The notes under the pieces: model-generated
The model's input: the letters and a program-made list of their open reading frames with translations, nothing else
Database searches by the model: none
Told to the model about the DNA's origin: nothing
NCBI RefSeq assembly: GCF_963576615.1
Contig: NC_088714.1
Coordinates: 66,047,667 to 66,111,666 of the forward strand
Direction: 5' to 3'
Source: Watersipora subatra
Taxonomy: Eukaryota; Bryozoa; Gymnolaemata; Cheilostomatida; Watersiporidae
Length of the DNA: 64,000 nucleotides
Part shown: one piece after another, positions 1 through 11,639 of the stretch
Numbering within the stretch: the stretch's first letter is position 1
Layout: every line of letters begins with the position of its first letter
Made by a program: the position numbers and the translations under genes

Positions 1-2
1 GT

Positions 3-1466
3 GACAGCCAGGTGAAGACCGCCCCCCTCAAACCTGCCCCTTTAAGCACGATGGTCTATCAAAAGAATTTGGTGAAATGGACCAGCCTTGCCTACCAAGG
101 CAGTAAGTTTCGGACAACTGTCACTACCCAAATGCCCTTCTTCACGGATGTAAAGACTAAAACAACAAGATCAGAAACCCTGTCGGTTACCAAAGAAGAA
201 TGTTTGACCATGGTCAACACCCATCAATGCAAATTTGGCACTCTCACGGGAGGAAATGGTGTCTATATGACCCAAAACCCCACTAATGGCAAGTATCTAT
301 ATTGTTGTGAGCAAAACGACTTCAGCGCTGACCAATGTAGCACCATCCAAACCTCTGTGTACACGAGGCATAGAGCCGCAAACTTCGAGTCACCCGCAGG
401 AGACTTGTCCTACTGCAACTATGATCATGGTAGTTGTCTATTGGCGGATGGCACTATGCTTGTTTGGGAGAAAAATGCAAACGCCACATGCGAGTTTGAG
501 CCAGACTTTCAGGTCAATGGCACCTACTTTGATGAGCATTTCGTAAATGATGATTTTAATCTGGCTTTCACCTCTAAACACGGACTCCATCACCATAAAG
601 ACTGCCAAAGAAACGTTGCTTCGCTAACTGACCAAAGACTACTTGTGAGGTTTCTGACACCTCTGCCCAACGTAACCTTAGCCGACCAGGTCAAAGATGA
701 ATACACGGCATGGGGTGACGACACAGCCAAAAGATGGCTACTGATTTGGCCACGTCTCAACGCAAGCAGTTTTGGGATAACTACTCCTACACCTGCCATA
801 ACGTCACAGCTACCTTAAAGGCTGTATATCTGCTGATGTCCCAACATCCTACCATTAGTGCACGATATGTGCTACAAAATCCAAACAACTGCTAAAGCTG
901 GCCCAAGTTTTGTGCAGGTATACCCATGTACCCAACTGACCTCGAACATGTTCCAATTCCTAGCTATGCCAAATGACAATTACACGGAGTAGCTACCTAT
1001 TAACGTAACGCTTGGCGGCAGGACACATGTGGGGTTCCTGGACCCACTACAGAACATAGTTCACTCAAACAGCATGCTAGTAAAATGTGAATCGCGAGAT
1101 GAGTCGCTAGTGCAGCTGAATAATACCATTTATAAGTACAAACTAGATGGCACTCTAAAATTGGCGCATTCCATTTATAATCTCACTCTGCCAAACATAC
1201 ACCTGAATGCTCATCCCGTTGAAATACATGAAGGCATATTCAGCCTCACACATCGCTTGAACTGGCAAGAGTTCAGTGACCACGGTTCGATGAATTACAT
1301 GCTGGCGACACTCAGCAGACAACATCAGGTCCTGCAAGCCATCGGAATATTTACATCGCCACATAGGACTTTTGAAGAAAATGTAGGGGAGCCAAAAGAG
1401 GAAGTTCTGGGGCGATATTTTATGGTTTTCCTATTTGAAGGACATGTCGCCTCTGGCTTATATTAA
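3..1466 (+). pseudogene. Envelope-like glycoprotein remnant, viral or LTR-element derived
   Basis: Open segments here encode a cysteine-rich ectodomain-like protein with several N-glycosylation sequons and paired cysteines (for example YLYCCEQND and SYCNYDHGSC). A second part contains FLDPLQNIV and LNNTIYKY. This pattern fits a class of fusion glycoproteins found in negative-strand RNA viruses (chuvirus-like) and in LTR retroelements that captured an envelope gene; the exact family is inferred. The reading frame runs off the left edge, so the N-terminus is outside the window. The copy is a broken fossil with at least one or two breaks. No LTR or polymerase is visible beside it, so I cannot tell an element envelope from an integrated virus gene. 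Confidence 0.5.
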
Positions 1467-4400
1467 AGGTAATATTTTGAGTACTCATTAATACATGTAC
1501 TAATTAATAGAATTATAACTTTTTACTATCACCAATCATCGTTTTATAATTTTTTACCATTTCACCTAGCTATATTTGCTTCAAATTTTCTTTGGCAGTT
1601 TTAGCTAGTAAATTAGATCTATGATTAGACTTTAGATGTTCACTTCTCACTTGTAAAAATAAAGGAAAATCGATTGATCAATGCACATCTTTAACTTCCA
1701 GAACCAAAGCTTCGAATCGTTGGCTTGGCGTACTTATGCTTTTGTTAAACATTTATTCATTTTTAAAATTACACTCGCAATCTAACTCCCAATTTGAAAG
1801 CTTTCAGTAGATACGCAATAGAATAACACATCTATGAATGACATACCGATATATTTATTGCATTTGTTTTATTTATTACAGGATGTTAATGTGGTTCCAC
1901 CAGCGAAACAGCTTTGTCAGTGTGGAAACTGCCATAAATGGGAAAGAGAGACTTGAATGTGTGCTGCATAAACCATGATGTTTGTTTGAGTTTGCTGCAG
2001 TAGATGAATTTGTCCTATTGTATGAGCTGAAACTATGTGAGTGGCCACGACTTGATGGATATTTTTAATAGAAGCTTTATGCTGAAATGGAAATCTTTGG
2101 CTTGTAAAATTATATAATAAAATAATATGGTTGAACATGATGCAAAACATGATTTGCAGAACACTGAATACATCATAGACCTCTGTGCTGAAATCTTGTC
2201 TGATAAATGGATTTATGAAGTACAATCAGAGCTGTATTGACATGTACTTTTGCATAGCTCGACCATTTGTTCAGTACTTGAATCAACTAATCAAATGTGA
2301 CCAGTGAATTTTTTTCCACAAATTAATACCAATAATGACTCGATAACGTTGACTGTACAATGTACATCACTTTCAGGGATGCAGTTGGTTTCGCCACATA
2401 TTCTTTTCAGAGATACAGCTTGCTCATTTTACTTAGTAACTAGTTTCCGGTGTAGCAGCGATGGAACTGTGCCAGTACAAAGACCTTATTATACTTAGTC
2501 TGATTGTCATAATTACCGTAGACCGGTAGAATTGGTAGTTGGTACTAAGATGGTTACACAGGATTTAGAGGAAACTAATATGACAAGTTTTTAATTTCCC
2601 TTATTTGAGTCGCTTGAGACATTGATAATAATGTATCTGTAGCTGGATTTAAAATTTTATTCTAGCCAACATGAGGAAATACAAGACAAAATATATGCCA
2701 ACAGAGCCGCATATGACTAGACTTTTATCGCAATAGCCGATGTGAATACGATAGATAGAGATAGGGTGTATCACGCGTTACATCATTTTGGGAAAGTCCG
2801 GGCATGTTTTTTTGGCCTGAGCGTTTTTACCGCGATCAATTTTTTCTATTTCAATCTTCAAATATCTTGACACTGAGATCGCCTAACACAACAAACAACA
2901 TATCAACTGATGGACAAAAAAATACTTTTTTTAAAAATCAACTCAAATTTGGCGCAACACATCTTTAAGGCCATAATAGCTGTTTGCGTATAGGCTTATT
3001 CTGTGTCAGCTAGTTCTAAAGATATTTCGGGGGCATTAGGAAAAGGCATCGATTCAATTCTCTTCAAAAAATTAAGAATTGTGTTCAAGAAAACATGGTC
3101 ATCAGAAGTATCTCAGGCCCAATGTGGAAGAATTTCACTAACACTAGCGCTATTTTTCTGTTTATCCATCTTAAACCGGAAAAAAAACTTTGGAACCTGC
3201 AATTTTATGCAATGATTTCTGAGAAAAAGAAACATTAACTGGTTCATTTTTTTGTAAAAAGATAATCCAATATCCTAAATTAATTGTGGTAAAGTTTTGG
3301 GTAGCTCTGTTAACTCGGTGATTCACGATAAATGTTTTTCTATAGGTATCAAGGCGAGCTGTTATAAAGGCTTTTCATAACAAAGGAGTTAAGAGGATAT
3401 TCACAAAATAACAACCAATAAATATAAGCATGACAATATAAACGCAAAAATAATCACAGCTTTTTGGATAACTAGCGTGTATATACCTAACAAATTTATA
3501 GTTATTTGTACAAAACAACAAAAACGTCATAACTAAGCTTATTGTAAATGCGCAGGCAAACCAAGGAACTGTACTATATTAGTGCGTAGTACAAATTATT
3601 GACCAATAAAATATACAAATAAATGTCGAGGTCTTTTGCAAATGTGTATGGCTGGCAATATCAGACTGCGCGAACATCTTCGCTTCATCATGTAACAAAT
3701 AACAGATGGTTTACTTAGGATATCACTGACTATCAGTGATGGAGTTTCCATCACTGACAGATTTTCCATCAATGCTGTAATATAATGTAAGCATAGTTAG
3801 TAGTAATAATAAAGGGAAGCATTGGTGCATTTTGACTTAAGTCGTTTTGCTTATTGAAAATAAAAAATCGAGTCAATTCGTCTATGGTGACAGTAAAGAC
3901 TTAATTAAATTCTTACTGGTAGGATGCTCCGAGGCAATGCAATTCTATAGTAAGTAAAATATACCAGAGAATCGATTCAATTCATATGTGAGATGAGCCT
4001 CAAGGGTTGCTAAAGTAAAAGTGTTAAATGAATATCTTTATCATTGAACACAACCATTTGAGTATTTAATATAACTTCAGGTTTTAATAAAACATCTAAG
4101 ATAATCTCGGCAACTTGACCCTCAAAATCCGAACAAGAATATAAGTATTTTAGAGGCAGTCAATCATCAAATTAAGCTTGGCCTGGATAAGACAGGGATG
4201 ATCACCTGTGTTGCATGAAAGAACTGCATAAGGGAATTCCCTCACCGTTTACATATAACAGTGTGCAATATAGCAGCTTGGGAAAAATGATTAAAAATAG
4301 AGAGGTGCTCAGTTGAGCAAATGGTTTGGATGACTCAACTAACAGACATGCGCGTAAATGTCGCAATATTCACTCTTGCTAAATCTTTGAAAACACCCAG

Positions 4401-4832
4401 TCTTTCTTAAACATACATGTACATTTTTAGCATATGCATATTTTGCACATTATATAGCTTTATCAATGACTAATCCATCATTACCGTGTTCAGTTCAGTT
4501 TACGCTGGTATTTGTATGAAGCGCAGTGCTGACTTAGTATTATCAAGGCTTAGCTAATGTCAAATTGTTAAAAAAAATTATTGTATCTGTATTGTCAATT
4601 CTCAGCGCTATTTTCTCAATCCAGTACTTGCAGCGTGGGGATGAGAAATGAATATGTTCGCGGGTTGTAGCGAGTTAGAGTGGAGCGAACATTTCTCTGA
4701 TGGGATATTTCTACCGTACATACCGCATGCCTAGGGCGCACGACTTTTCTGATGGGAACTAGCTTTTACCCCTCACATCGGCGCAACTGCCGCAATCGAT
4801 ATCCGTCTGTTGAATGCCCTAGTATATAGCAA
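1467..4832. other. Gene-free AT-rich stretch with scattered repeats
   Basis: I see no supported gene in these 3.4 kb. Open frames are short and lack splice context or family motifs. About 2790-2990 resembles a segment at about 40700-40900 (shared motif GAGCGTTTT, then an ATCGCCTAA-like stretch), so it is a diverged dispersed repeat. The stretch 4635-4770 belongs to another dispersed family listed separately. Confidence 0.5.
4635..4770 (-). repeat. Dispersed repeat, copy 1 of 3 in the window
   Basis: On the minus strand this contains GCTAGTTCCCATC, then a TACGGTAG block and ACTCGCTACAACCCGCG. Related copies lie at about 27195-27410 (plus) and 37440-37545 (minus). The class is not determined. 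Confidence 0.5.
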
Positions 4833-5490
4833 GGTCAGGTATAATTGCAGTGGCTCAAAACCTGGTCAGTTTCTGGGTCGTTTTGTAGAGGTGGAGCTTA
4901 ATCCGGAAATGCAAATGTTTTGTCGGCACTAAGCGACGAGGTTTTAAGCAAGTGCCAATGTTTAGTCGGTTAGAAATTGAGTCAGTAATCTTTTTATTTT
5001 TTTGTAACAAAATAAAGCATAAACATCGTTTTAGACAAATCTTTAATCAAAAATATGAGATCTTTCATCAAACTAGCATAACGTATTCACATAGTTGTTT
5101 ATCGTAGTTTTGTCGTGTTAAGACGAAATAGTAACATGCTCACGAAACGGAAAAAAATCTTCTCAAAAATACATCATTAATTATTCTGTATTCGTTTATA
5201 CAGTGTGTATGAAAAATGTCTTACATACGTTTTAATATGATTGCACTTACATGTATGTAACGCGGTATTATATAAGTTATTGAATATTTGTGATTATGTT
5301 CTAACCAAATAAAATGCACATTGAAACAATTGTCTACTTTGCTACCATTCTGAGAGCTAAAGAAGATTCTATTTCATTTTAGTGTAACTATTTATGTTAG
5401 CGTATCGTAAGACAAAGATTGTGAAAAGGCAACAGAAGACATTAGTCTATCTTATCTTTACTACAAACACCGACTTCTCCAACAACTAAC
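4833..5490 (+). repeat. Left terminal inverted repeat of copy A
   Basis: Reads inward as the reverse complement of about 10210-10872. Landmarks shared by the arms include GTTTATCGTAGTTTT, a TCTTCTCAAAAA-type block, AAATGCA and CTACTTTGCTACCATTCTGA. The arms differ by point changes and small indels, so they are imperfect. Confidence 0.8.
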
Positions 5491-6254
5491 TTTGTTTAGA
5501 TTTTGAACATGACCGCACTCTGTAGGTATTCATTTGTCAATTTGCTTATATATTTATTATTTATGTACAGCATTGTGTGACCAAAAAAATTTTCTTGATT
5601 TGTTGGGCAAAAAATATTTTCTTTTTGTTGGCATGATGATGTATTTTCTTGCTCCAATATAAATAATGCATGTGGCAATTGTTGTGCATCATTGTTAGCA
5701 GCTTTTCCGTTACCTCCACAAGCACAATGTAGCCAATTCTGGAAAATCAGAGGGCAGCACACACAAAACCTTCAGCATGATGTATGTCTATTGGCATTGC
5801 TGACATTATACAGCATACATTGTTTGAAAAGTCGATGCGCAATGACAAAATGTCTGGTGATGGACCACTGGAACAATGATGGGAAGTAGGTTGTTTTAGT
5901 TATCGGACGAATCTATCATGATAAATCGTAAAGTTTAATAATTTTACTTTATTTGATATAAAAAGAAAATGTTGCACATAACTTAATTACTACCACATCA
6001 GCACCAAAGCCATAAAAGGCCTTTAACAGGCACAAATGAGAACAGAATAACACAGTAGAAAAGGGCTACATATACTACATGTAGATATGTGAAAATAAGT
6101 GAATATAAGTCTGGTTTATTTTAAAAAAAATCAGTGTTGAAAATCCTGAATGTTTTATGTATGTAGGTATGTTTTAATTTGATCAATATATTCACTCAAA
6201 ATTGAGCACAGTACAAGCTGAAACAGTTCGAGATTTTGCATATAAAAGTATTCC

Positions 6255-6398
6255 TATCTAGAACAAGTTTGTTTTCTATGGCTGCAGATGAATTGGCAAT
6301 GAGGTAGAGGGCACGCCAGATGCCGTCTGGCGTGACTTCCCTTCATTGCCAGTTCACCCACAGCTATGGGGAACAAACTTGCTCTATGCCTATCTAGA
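6255..6398. repeat. 144-bp hairpin just downstream of the element gene stop (copy A)
   Basis: A long imperfect palindrome, from TATCTAGAACAAGTTTGTT to its mirror AACAAACTTGCTCTA, with GGCACGCCAGATG near the centre. It starts about 43 bp past the minus-strand TGA at 6441, so it would sit in the 3' UTR of that transcript. Copy B has the same structure at 15790-15934, with a better-paired centre. Confidence 0.75.
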
Positions 6399-6440
6399 TA
6401 TTGCTTGTATTAGAAAGCCTCAGGAAGCATTTTTGCTCTG

Positions 6441-9400
6441 TCATTTCTTACTCCCTGCAAACTCCTCTTGGAGATCCTTGATCTAAAATAAAAACAATCA
6501 TAGCATGTGTATTTACATCTCCTTGAACTTGTAAAGTACTGTGAATGCAGTATTCAAGTGGCATTATTTGCGACAATTTTTTACTTTGACAGGAATACTA
6601 TTTGTTAATTTAATGAAGTAGATTGGAAAGTTACATTGGACATTGTGATTAGCTGGAAGGTAATTTGGCGATCTCAAAGAACCGGACAAATCTGCTTTTG
6701 CTAGTTCCTGACTTTATTACTGTTTTTACAGTAGTTTTATTTCACAATTATTTCCTGGCTTCATATATCTTCTCCAATCCTACATTGCTCAACTGACTTA
6801 GCCCATAGAGTTGACTTGTACAAGACAACAGCGAAATTAGTCCAAGTACTCAGTCTATGAATCGGATGGTGTTGTGGCACCTTGTTATCAATTTTTCAAA
6901 GAGTTGATAACTCCAGAGATGCTCCCAAATCCTGATTAGAGATTTGAACATTACATCAAATCACCAATCATGAGATTGGCATCAAAGCACCATAAAAATG
7001 GATTACCCAGTTTGTAAATTAAATCAAATTAAAACCATCAATTACATAGTGGATGATGGTTTTAATTTCATTTTATTTGAAAGCTGAGCAGTCACCCTTC
7101 TAAGTGATTTGATTTGGAGCAAAACGCATGCCAGCGATTTGATATGTTTTACAAATCTGGAATCAAAGACTTGGGAGCATCGCTGCACAACTCTCTCCAA
7201 TTCAGACACTGAGCACTTACACTAAAGTGACACAAAAGCATCATGCAACAGGGTTCTAATTTTAAAACTGAGTTACTGAATATTACCACTCACCGGACTG
7301 TTAGGTATGAAAGTAACATCAGGTGTCTGAGTTACATCTATAATGCTGTCGTTTGTGGCGTTTCGTAGATGCTCCCCACATCTATGGAAGCTCACATAGC
7401 CTCTGCTCTTACTCCTACCCGTCCTGAGCAAGCACTGCGTTTCCTCCTTATCTTGAGCTATAAATCAGAATGCTCGAGGCATTGAACGTTTGGCTGGGTG
7501 TGAACAGGCAACTTAACAAATATCGCAGTTGGCAGCAAATAATTTGTTTCTGAAACCTAATCCTGCCTACACAAGGGGTTCTTCTGCATTATCCTACTAT
7601 AACTTCACATTTTTCTAGCTACTAATCTAGGGCTATAAATGGCTTGAAGATCCGCCTACCAATGAAATTCCACATTTAACCATAATTAATATTGCACGAT
7701 TTGCCTAAAATTTTATTGCTGGTTATGTGAGTGAGTACCTCCGTGTTACTATCAGATGTATTGTCTTGAGGATGCGGTCTCTTTGTTGGATTCTGTGACT
7801 AAAAATATAAACAATACGTAAATTATGTATATCGACACCATGTGACAACATATATGAATTTATGCACATGTATAGCATATTTATATTTGTGGGCACAATC
7901 TAACTAAATTCAAATTGGCAAAAGAGTCCAAACAAAGGCCTTGTTGCCAGGGCTCCAAAATAAGCATTCATTTTATCTTGCTTTTAATGATTGTTTTTGC
8001 AAAATTTAGGTGTGAAATATTCAATGTAAAATAAAATATTACGTCCAAGTTTAACCAAAGGTGTGAACTGCGATATAATACTATCTAGCGCATGTGTGAG
8101 GCCTCGGGATGAGAAATTCTCAAGAAAAATGAGACAGATTGCCGTAAACTTCACTGGCTATTGGGTCAAGGATATGGTATCTGAGCATTCCAATCAAGTC
8201 CGTGTTTCTTTGCAATTCTACCAAATTTCTATGACAGTGTAGATGAATTAAAAGAAGAGAAAATGTTTTTGAACTTTGATGTACTGTGAGACCGAAAGCA
8301 AAGTATCGAATACAGCTTAGACATGTCGCAACCCTCACAGTAGTGTAGACTTAGATTTACTGCATTCTCTGATTTTGGCTTACAAGAATATAAATGTGCA
8401 CGCATGCTTTTGTTACAAGATAGCTATTTCAGAAATAAAACAATTTAAAATCCATAAAAGTAATAAATATTATTCATCATCTCTATGTAAAATCCATACT
8501 ATACTATCTGTGCATTTGCAAAGACATAGAAGGATAGCCCTGTCTAAATATATTGGACATACAATGACCAAGTTTTGCTGTCCAAAAATATCCCTTATAA
8601 TAGGCTGAGTAAAATATTCTTGGTGTACCGGTAACTTACCCTCCGCTGTTCTTTGTACTTTTCCTTCTGGGTTTGCTGTCTTTCAGGGCCATACATGCAG
8701 CCATACTCTTTTTCTTCGCCATACTCTTTTTCTTCGCCATACATACATACATACATACAATAGCCTTGACTGTCATGGATGATGTTCTTACCTCTCCAAA
8801 TATCTTCACCTTGCTAAATTAGAGCAGATAAAATTTTAAAATTAAGAAACATGGTACAGATTTTTTAGATTCATTGGCTGAAGACGTTGTAGGTTTTTAG
8901 CCTTACTTGATTGCTAACACTCAATTGGGAACTAACTGCTGCATGTATATGATGCTTGATACATTTATTGCTTGCTTGATTGTAGTTATTAATATATACA
9001 ATGATTTTTAATGTCATCTCAATTGCATGCCAATGCTTGTACACTGAAGCCCATGTATATCTTCTAATCAAGGCTGCACTATAAGCTTGATCGTAATCCA
9101 CTGCATGTCTGTATATACCCGAATATCCACTTCGTCAAATTAAGCTTAAGAGTTGAGTGTCTATAGAGAGTAATCCTTTATTGCTGAGACTTAGATGGTG
9201 TGTATCCAGTGTGAGTTGCTAGTGAACTGATGAAAATTGTGTCAACTCTGCTTCAAGTAGGGCCTGTGACGTCATAGATCACATGGTACAAAAATAAACC
9301 AAAAAGGGCTTCATAAAACTGCAGCATAAAAACATATAAGCTACTATTGACATGTACTTCTATTGCACAACAACCAAGCATAGGCCTACATTTTACAATC

Positions 9401-9665
9401 AAGGTTACACTTCAACGTCAAGGTTACACTAAAATATCCGAGGTATAAAATGTTCATTTTCAACGCAAGATCACAAATTAGGCAGTGAAGAAAAAGTGCT
9501 TTAAGGATATGAGATTACCTTCAAAAAGTCTTTCATGCTTGTTGAATATGCCGTCCTCATGGTTTGTGTAAAACTTGTTGCCATATTCGATTTCATGGGC
9601 TTTGATAGCTTGCTCAGACTCGTCTAACAATGAGGCAAGAAGGAGCGGCATAATGTTTAAATGCA
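6441..9665 (-). CDS. Spliced gene of unknown function inside TIR element copy A
   Basis: Four well-bounded exons and a terminal exon can be read on the minus strand. 9519-9665 lies between ttgcag and gtaatc and encodes HEIEYGNKFYTNHEDGIF. 8640-8813 is bounded by tttag and gtaagt, is 58 codons, and is rich in Tyr, Glu and Lys (EEKEYG repeats). 7739-7798 is 20 codons (SQNPTKRPHPQDNTSDSNTE). 7294-7457 is bounded by ttatag and gtgagt and contains QCLLRTGRSKSRGYVSF and HRCGEHLRNAT. 6441-6482 encodes IKDLQEEFAGSKK then TGA. The joins 8640 to 7798 and 7294 to 6482 keep frame. The other two joins do not, so at least two small exons are missing from my model. No start is fixed. I recognise no family. 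The same exons recur in copy B with frame kept. Confidence 0.55.
6905..7200. repeat. Fold-back element in the last intron of the copy A gene
   Basis: The left side (GATGCTCCCAAATC, then ACATCAAATCA, then AAAACCATCAATTACATAG) is mirrored on the right (GGATGATGGTTTTAATTTCA, then GATTTGATATG, then CTTGGGAGCATC). This makes an imperfect hairpin of about 290 bp. It is present in copy B at about 16445-16725, so it predates the duplication. It could be a small fold-back MITE. Confidence 0.55.
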
Positions 9666-10209
9666 CTGCAATTAAAAATATATATTTGGTAGGCCCTCAG
9701 GCTCCTCGTAGAAGTTGACTGTCGTCAGTGATCATGTCATTCAGCTATCGAGGCTTCGATAACCTACCGACATGATTGCCGACTACAGGCACGGGAGGCC
9801 TGTAGGTAGGTCTATATAGAAGATAAAATGATGAATACAAAAAGTCAGTTATGAATACATGATGACCCACTGAGGTCTTGAAGCAATATGAATATGCAGT
9901 GCATTTCAATTAATTTTTTAAGACAAATTGCAAGCAGTAAGCGACTCTGACTACTGAGGACTACTGATCACAGGCAGGCTGTCTAGTCCAAAAATATAAC
10001 TGCCCTGCATTGCAGAAGACTACAAAAACTTGCTTTACCTTGCCTCCTCTCCTACACTTTTTGTGAACCAAACAGATGAGATACAGCCTAGGCCTGGCGG
10101 TGCTACTGACAGCGCACCATTGTAGTAACAAGTTCAAATAAAATTTGAGATACACAATTAAATGGTTGTTCCTTAGGTAGCTACATACTGTCGTTGTTTC
10201 AAAATGTGC

Positions 10210-10872
10210 TACAGTTGAGACTTGGTAGTAATATAAAGTTAGTTGTTAAAAAAGTGTGTGCTTGCAGCAAATACAGTAAAGATAAAAAACTGATGTCTTC
10301 TGTTGCCTTCATTTTTACAATCAATGCCTAACGAGATGCTAATACTAATATTTACAGTGAATTAAAATAGAATCATTTTAGGCTCTCAGAATGGTAACAA
10401 AGTGGACAACCGTTTTAATATGCATTTTCTTTGTTCAGAACATAATCGTAACTTTTCAATATTTTATGTAATACCGCTTTACAAAAGTGTATTCATATTA
10501 AAAAAATATATAACTATTTTTCAAATATAAACGAATACAAAATAATTAATGGTGTATTTTTGAGAAGATTTTTTCCGTTTTGTGAGCGTGTTACCATTTA
10601 TTCTTAACAAGAAAAAACTACGATAAACAGCTATGTAAATACTCTATGTTATTTTGCTAAAAGAACTCATATTTGTAATTAAAAATTTGCTTGGAAAAGA
10701 TGCTTACGTGATATTTTGTTAAACAAAAAGATAACTACTCGATTTATCAACAACTAAACGTTTGCAGTGGTTCGGCTAACTTTAAAGCTTTTGTATTTCC
10801 GGATTAAGCTCCACCCCTACAAAACGACCCAGAAACTGACCAGGTTTTGAGCCACTGCAATTATACCTGACC
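10210..10872 (-). repeat. Right terminal inverted repeat of copy A
   Basis: Mirror image of 4833-5490. The outer 55 bases are nearly identical to the left end (ends TTATACCTGACC). The copy-B arms are at 10882-11134 plus 14625 onward, and about 20300-21362. Confidence 0.8.
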
Positions 10873-11134
10873 ATATAGCAAGGTCAGGTATGCGTAATGG
10901 CAGTGGCTCAAAACCTGGTCAGTTTTTGGGTCGTTTTGTAGAGGCGGAGCTTAATCCGAAAATACAAATGTTTTGTCGGCACTAAGCGACGAGGTTTTAA
11001 GCAAGTGCCAGTGTTTAGTTGGTTAGAAATTGAGTCTGTAATCTTTTTATCTTTTGTAACAAAGTAAAGCATAAACATCTTTTTAAGCAAATCTTTAATT
11101 AAAAATATGAGATTTTTTATCAAACTAGCATAAC

Positions 11135-11368
11135 TGTTGTATTATGGGATTTGTTAGGCTCAGGCTATATTGGTGTCTGAGCTCAAGGCAGTACAGGTGG
11201 TCTTGGTAATTACGGTGAGTGCATAAAGCTGGATAAAGCTAGTGGGTAAAGCTAGTAAATTAGCTAGTGTAAGGCAGTATGGGGGAAGATATAAGGAAGT
11301 GTAACAAAAGACAGAGGCTCTTCTTCATCTTCACATCAGTACATGTGAGTACATCGATTTATACAACG
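11135..11368 (+). repeat. 5' LTR of the gag-protease element
   Basis: 234 bp, begins TGTTGTATTATGGG and matches 14386-14619. It inserts after the duplicated ATAAC. Confidence 0.85.
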
Positions 11369-11639
11369 TGGCGCAGTTGACAAAATTCTGATTTTTTTTC
11401 TTTTTGTGTTATCATTAGCGAACCTTTTTCTGGTTACGGGGTTAAGTTTAAACGGTTGATTAGACCCTTTCATGGGCGTGCAGGCAAGGTGACGTGAGGT
11501 AGGGTGGTGTTGTGAGGTGTTGTAGCGGTGTTGGTGAGGTGTAAATATTTATCACGTATTCGGAGGTGAGAATTACATTAAAGTTATACGAGTGAGGTAG
11601 AGTAAATTTGTGGGGAGAGATATATTGTGTTGTGTAGGG

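Larger units (their letters stand above)
4833..10872. mobile_element. Unclassified 6.0-kb TIR DNA element, copy A
   Basis: The element starts GGTCAGGTATAATTGCAGTG and ends with the reverse complement of that sequence. The inverted repeats run inward for about 650 bp at each end, with decreasing match. The 8 bases ATATAGCA flank it on both sides (with one extra A on the left), which looks like a target-site duplication. A second copy (10882-21362, interrupted by later insertions) follows at once, with ATATAGCA between them. No transposase is seen; the interior holds exon-like open blocks on the minus strand and two fold-back structures. The long TIRs and gene cargo recall Mutator-like elements, while an 8-bp duplication also fits hAT, P and others, so I leave the superfamily open. 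Confidence 0.8.

Noticed and set aside
5496-5889. Overlapping open frames on both strands near the left TIR
   Set aside because: Copy B has a stop in the same minus frame and different frame use on plus; there is no splice context.
8120-8338. Open minus-strand frame conserved in both TIR copies (and a plus-strand frame over the same bases)
   Set aside because: Changes between copies favour neither strand. The minus frame ends in a stop and would not fit between the in-phase exons at 8640 and 7798.
9961-10155. Possible first exon of the element gene (open in two frames up to a gtaaag donor)
   Set aside because: Neither frame joins in phase to the 9665 exon and no start codon fits, so it is not included in the gene model.
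4833-10872. Polinton or large virus-like element as identity of the 6-kb TIR element
   Set aside because: Too short, no polymerase B, integrase, protease or capsid motif, and no 6-bp target duplication.
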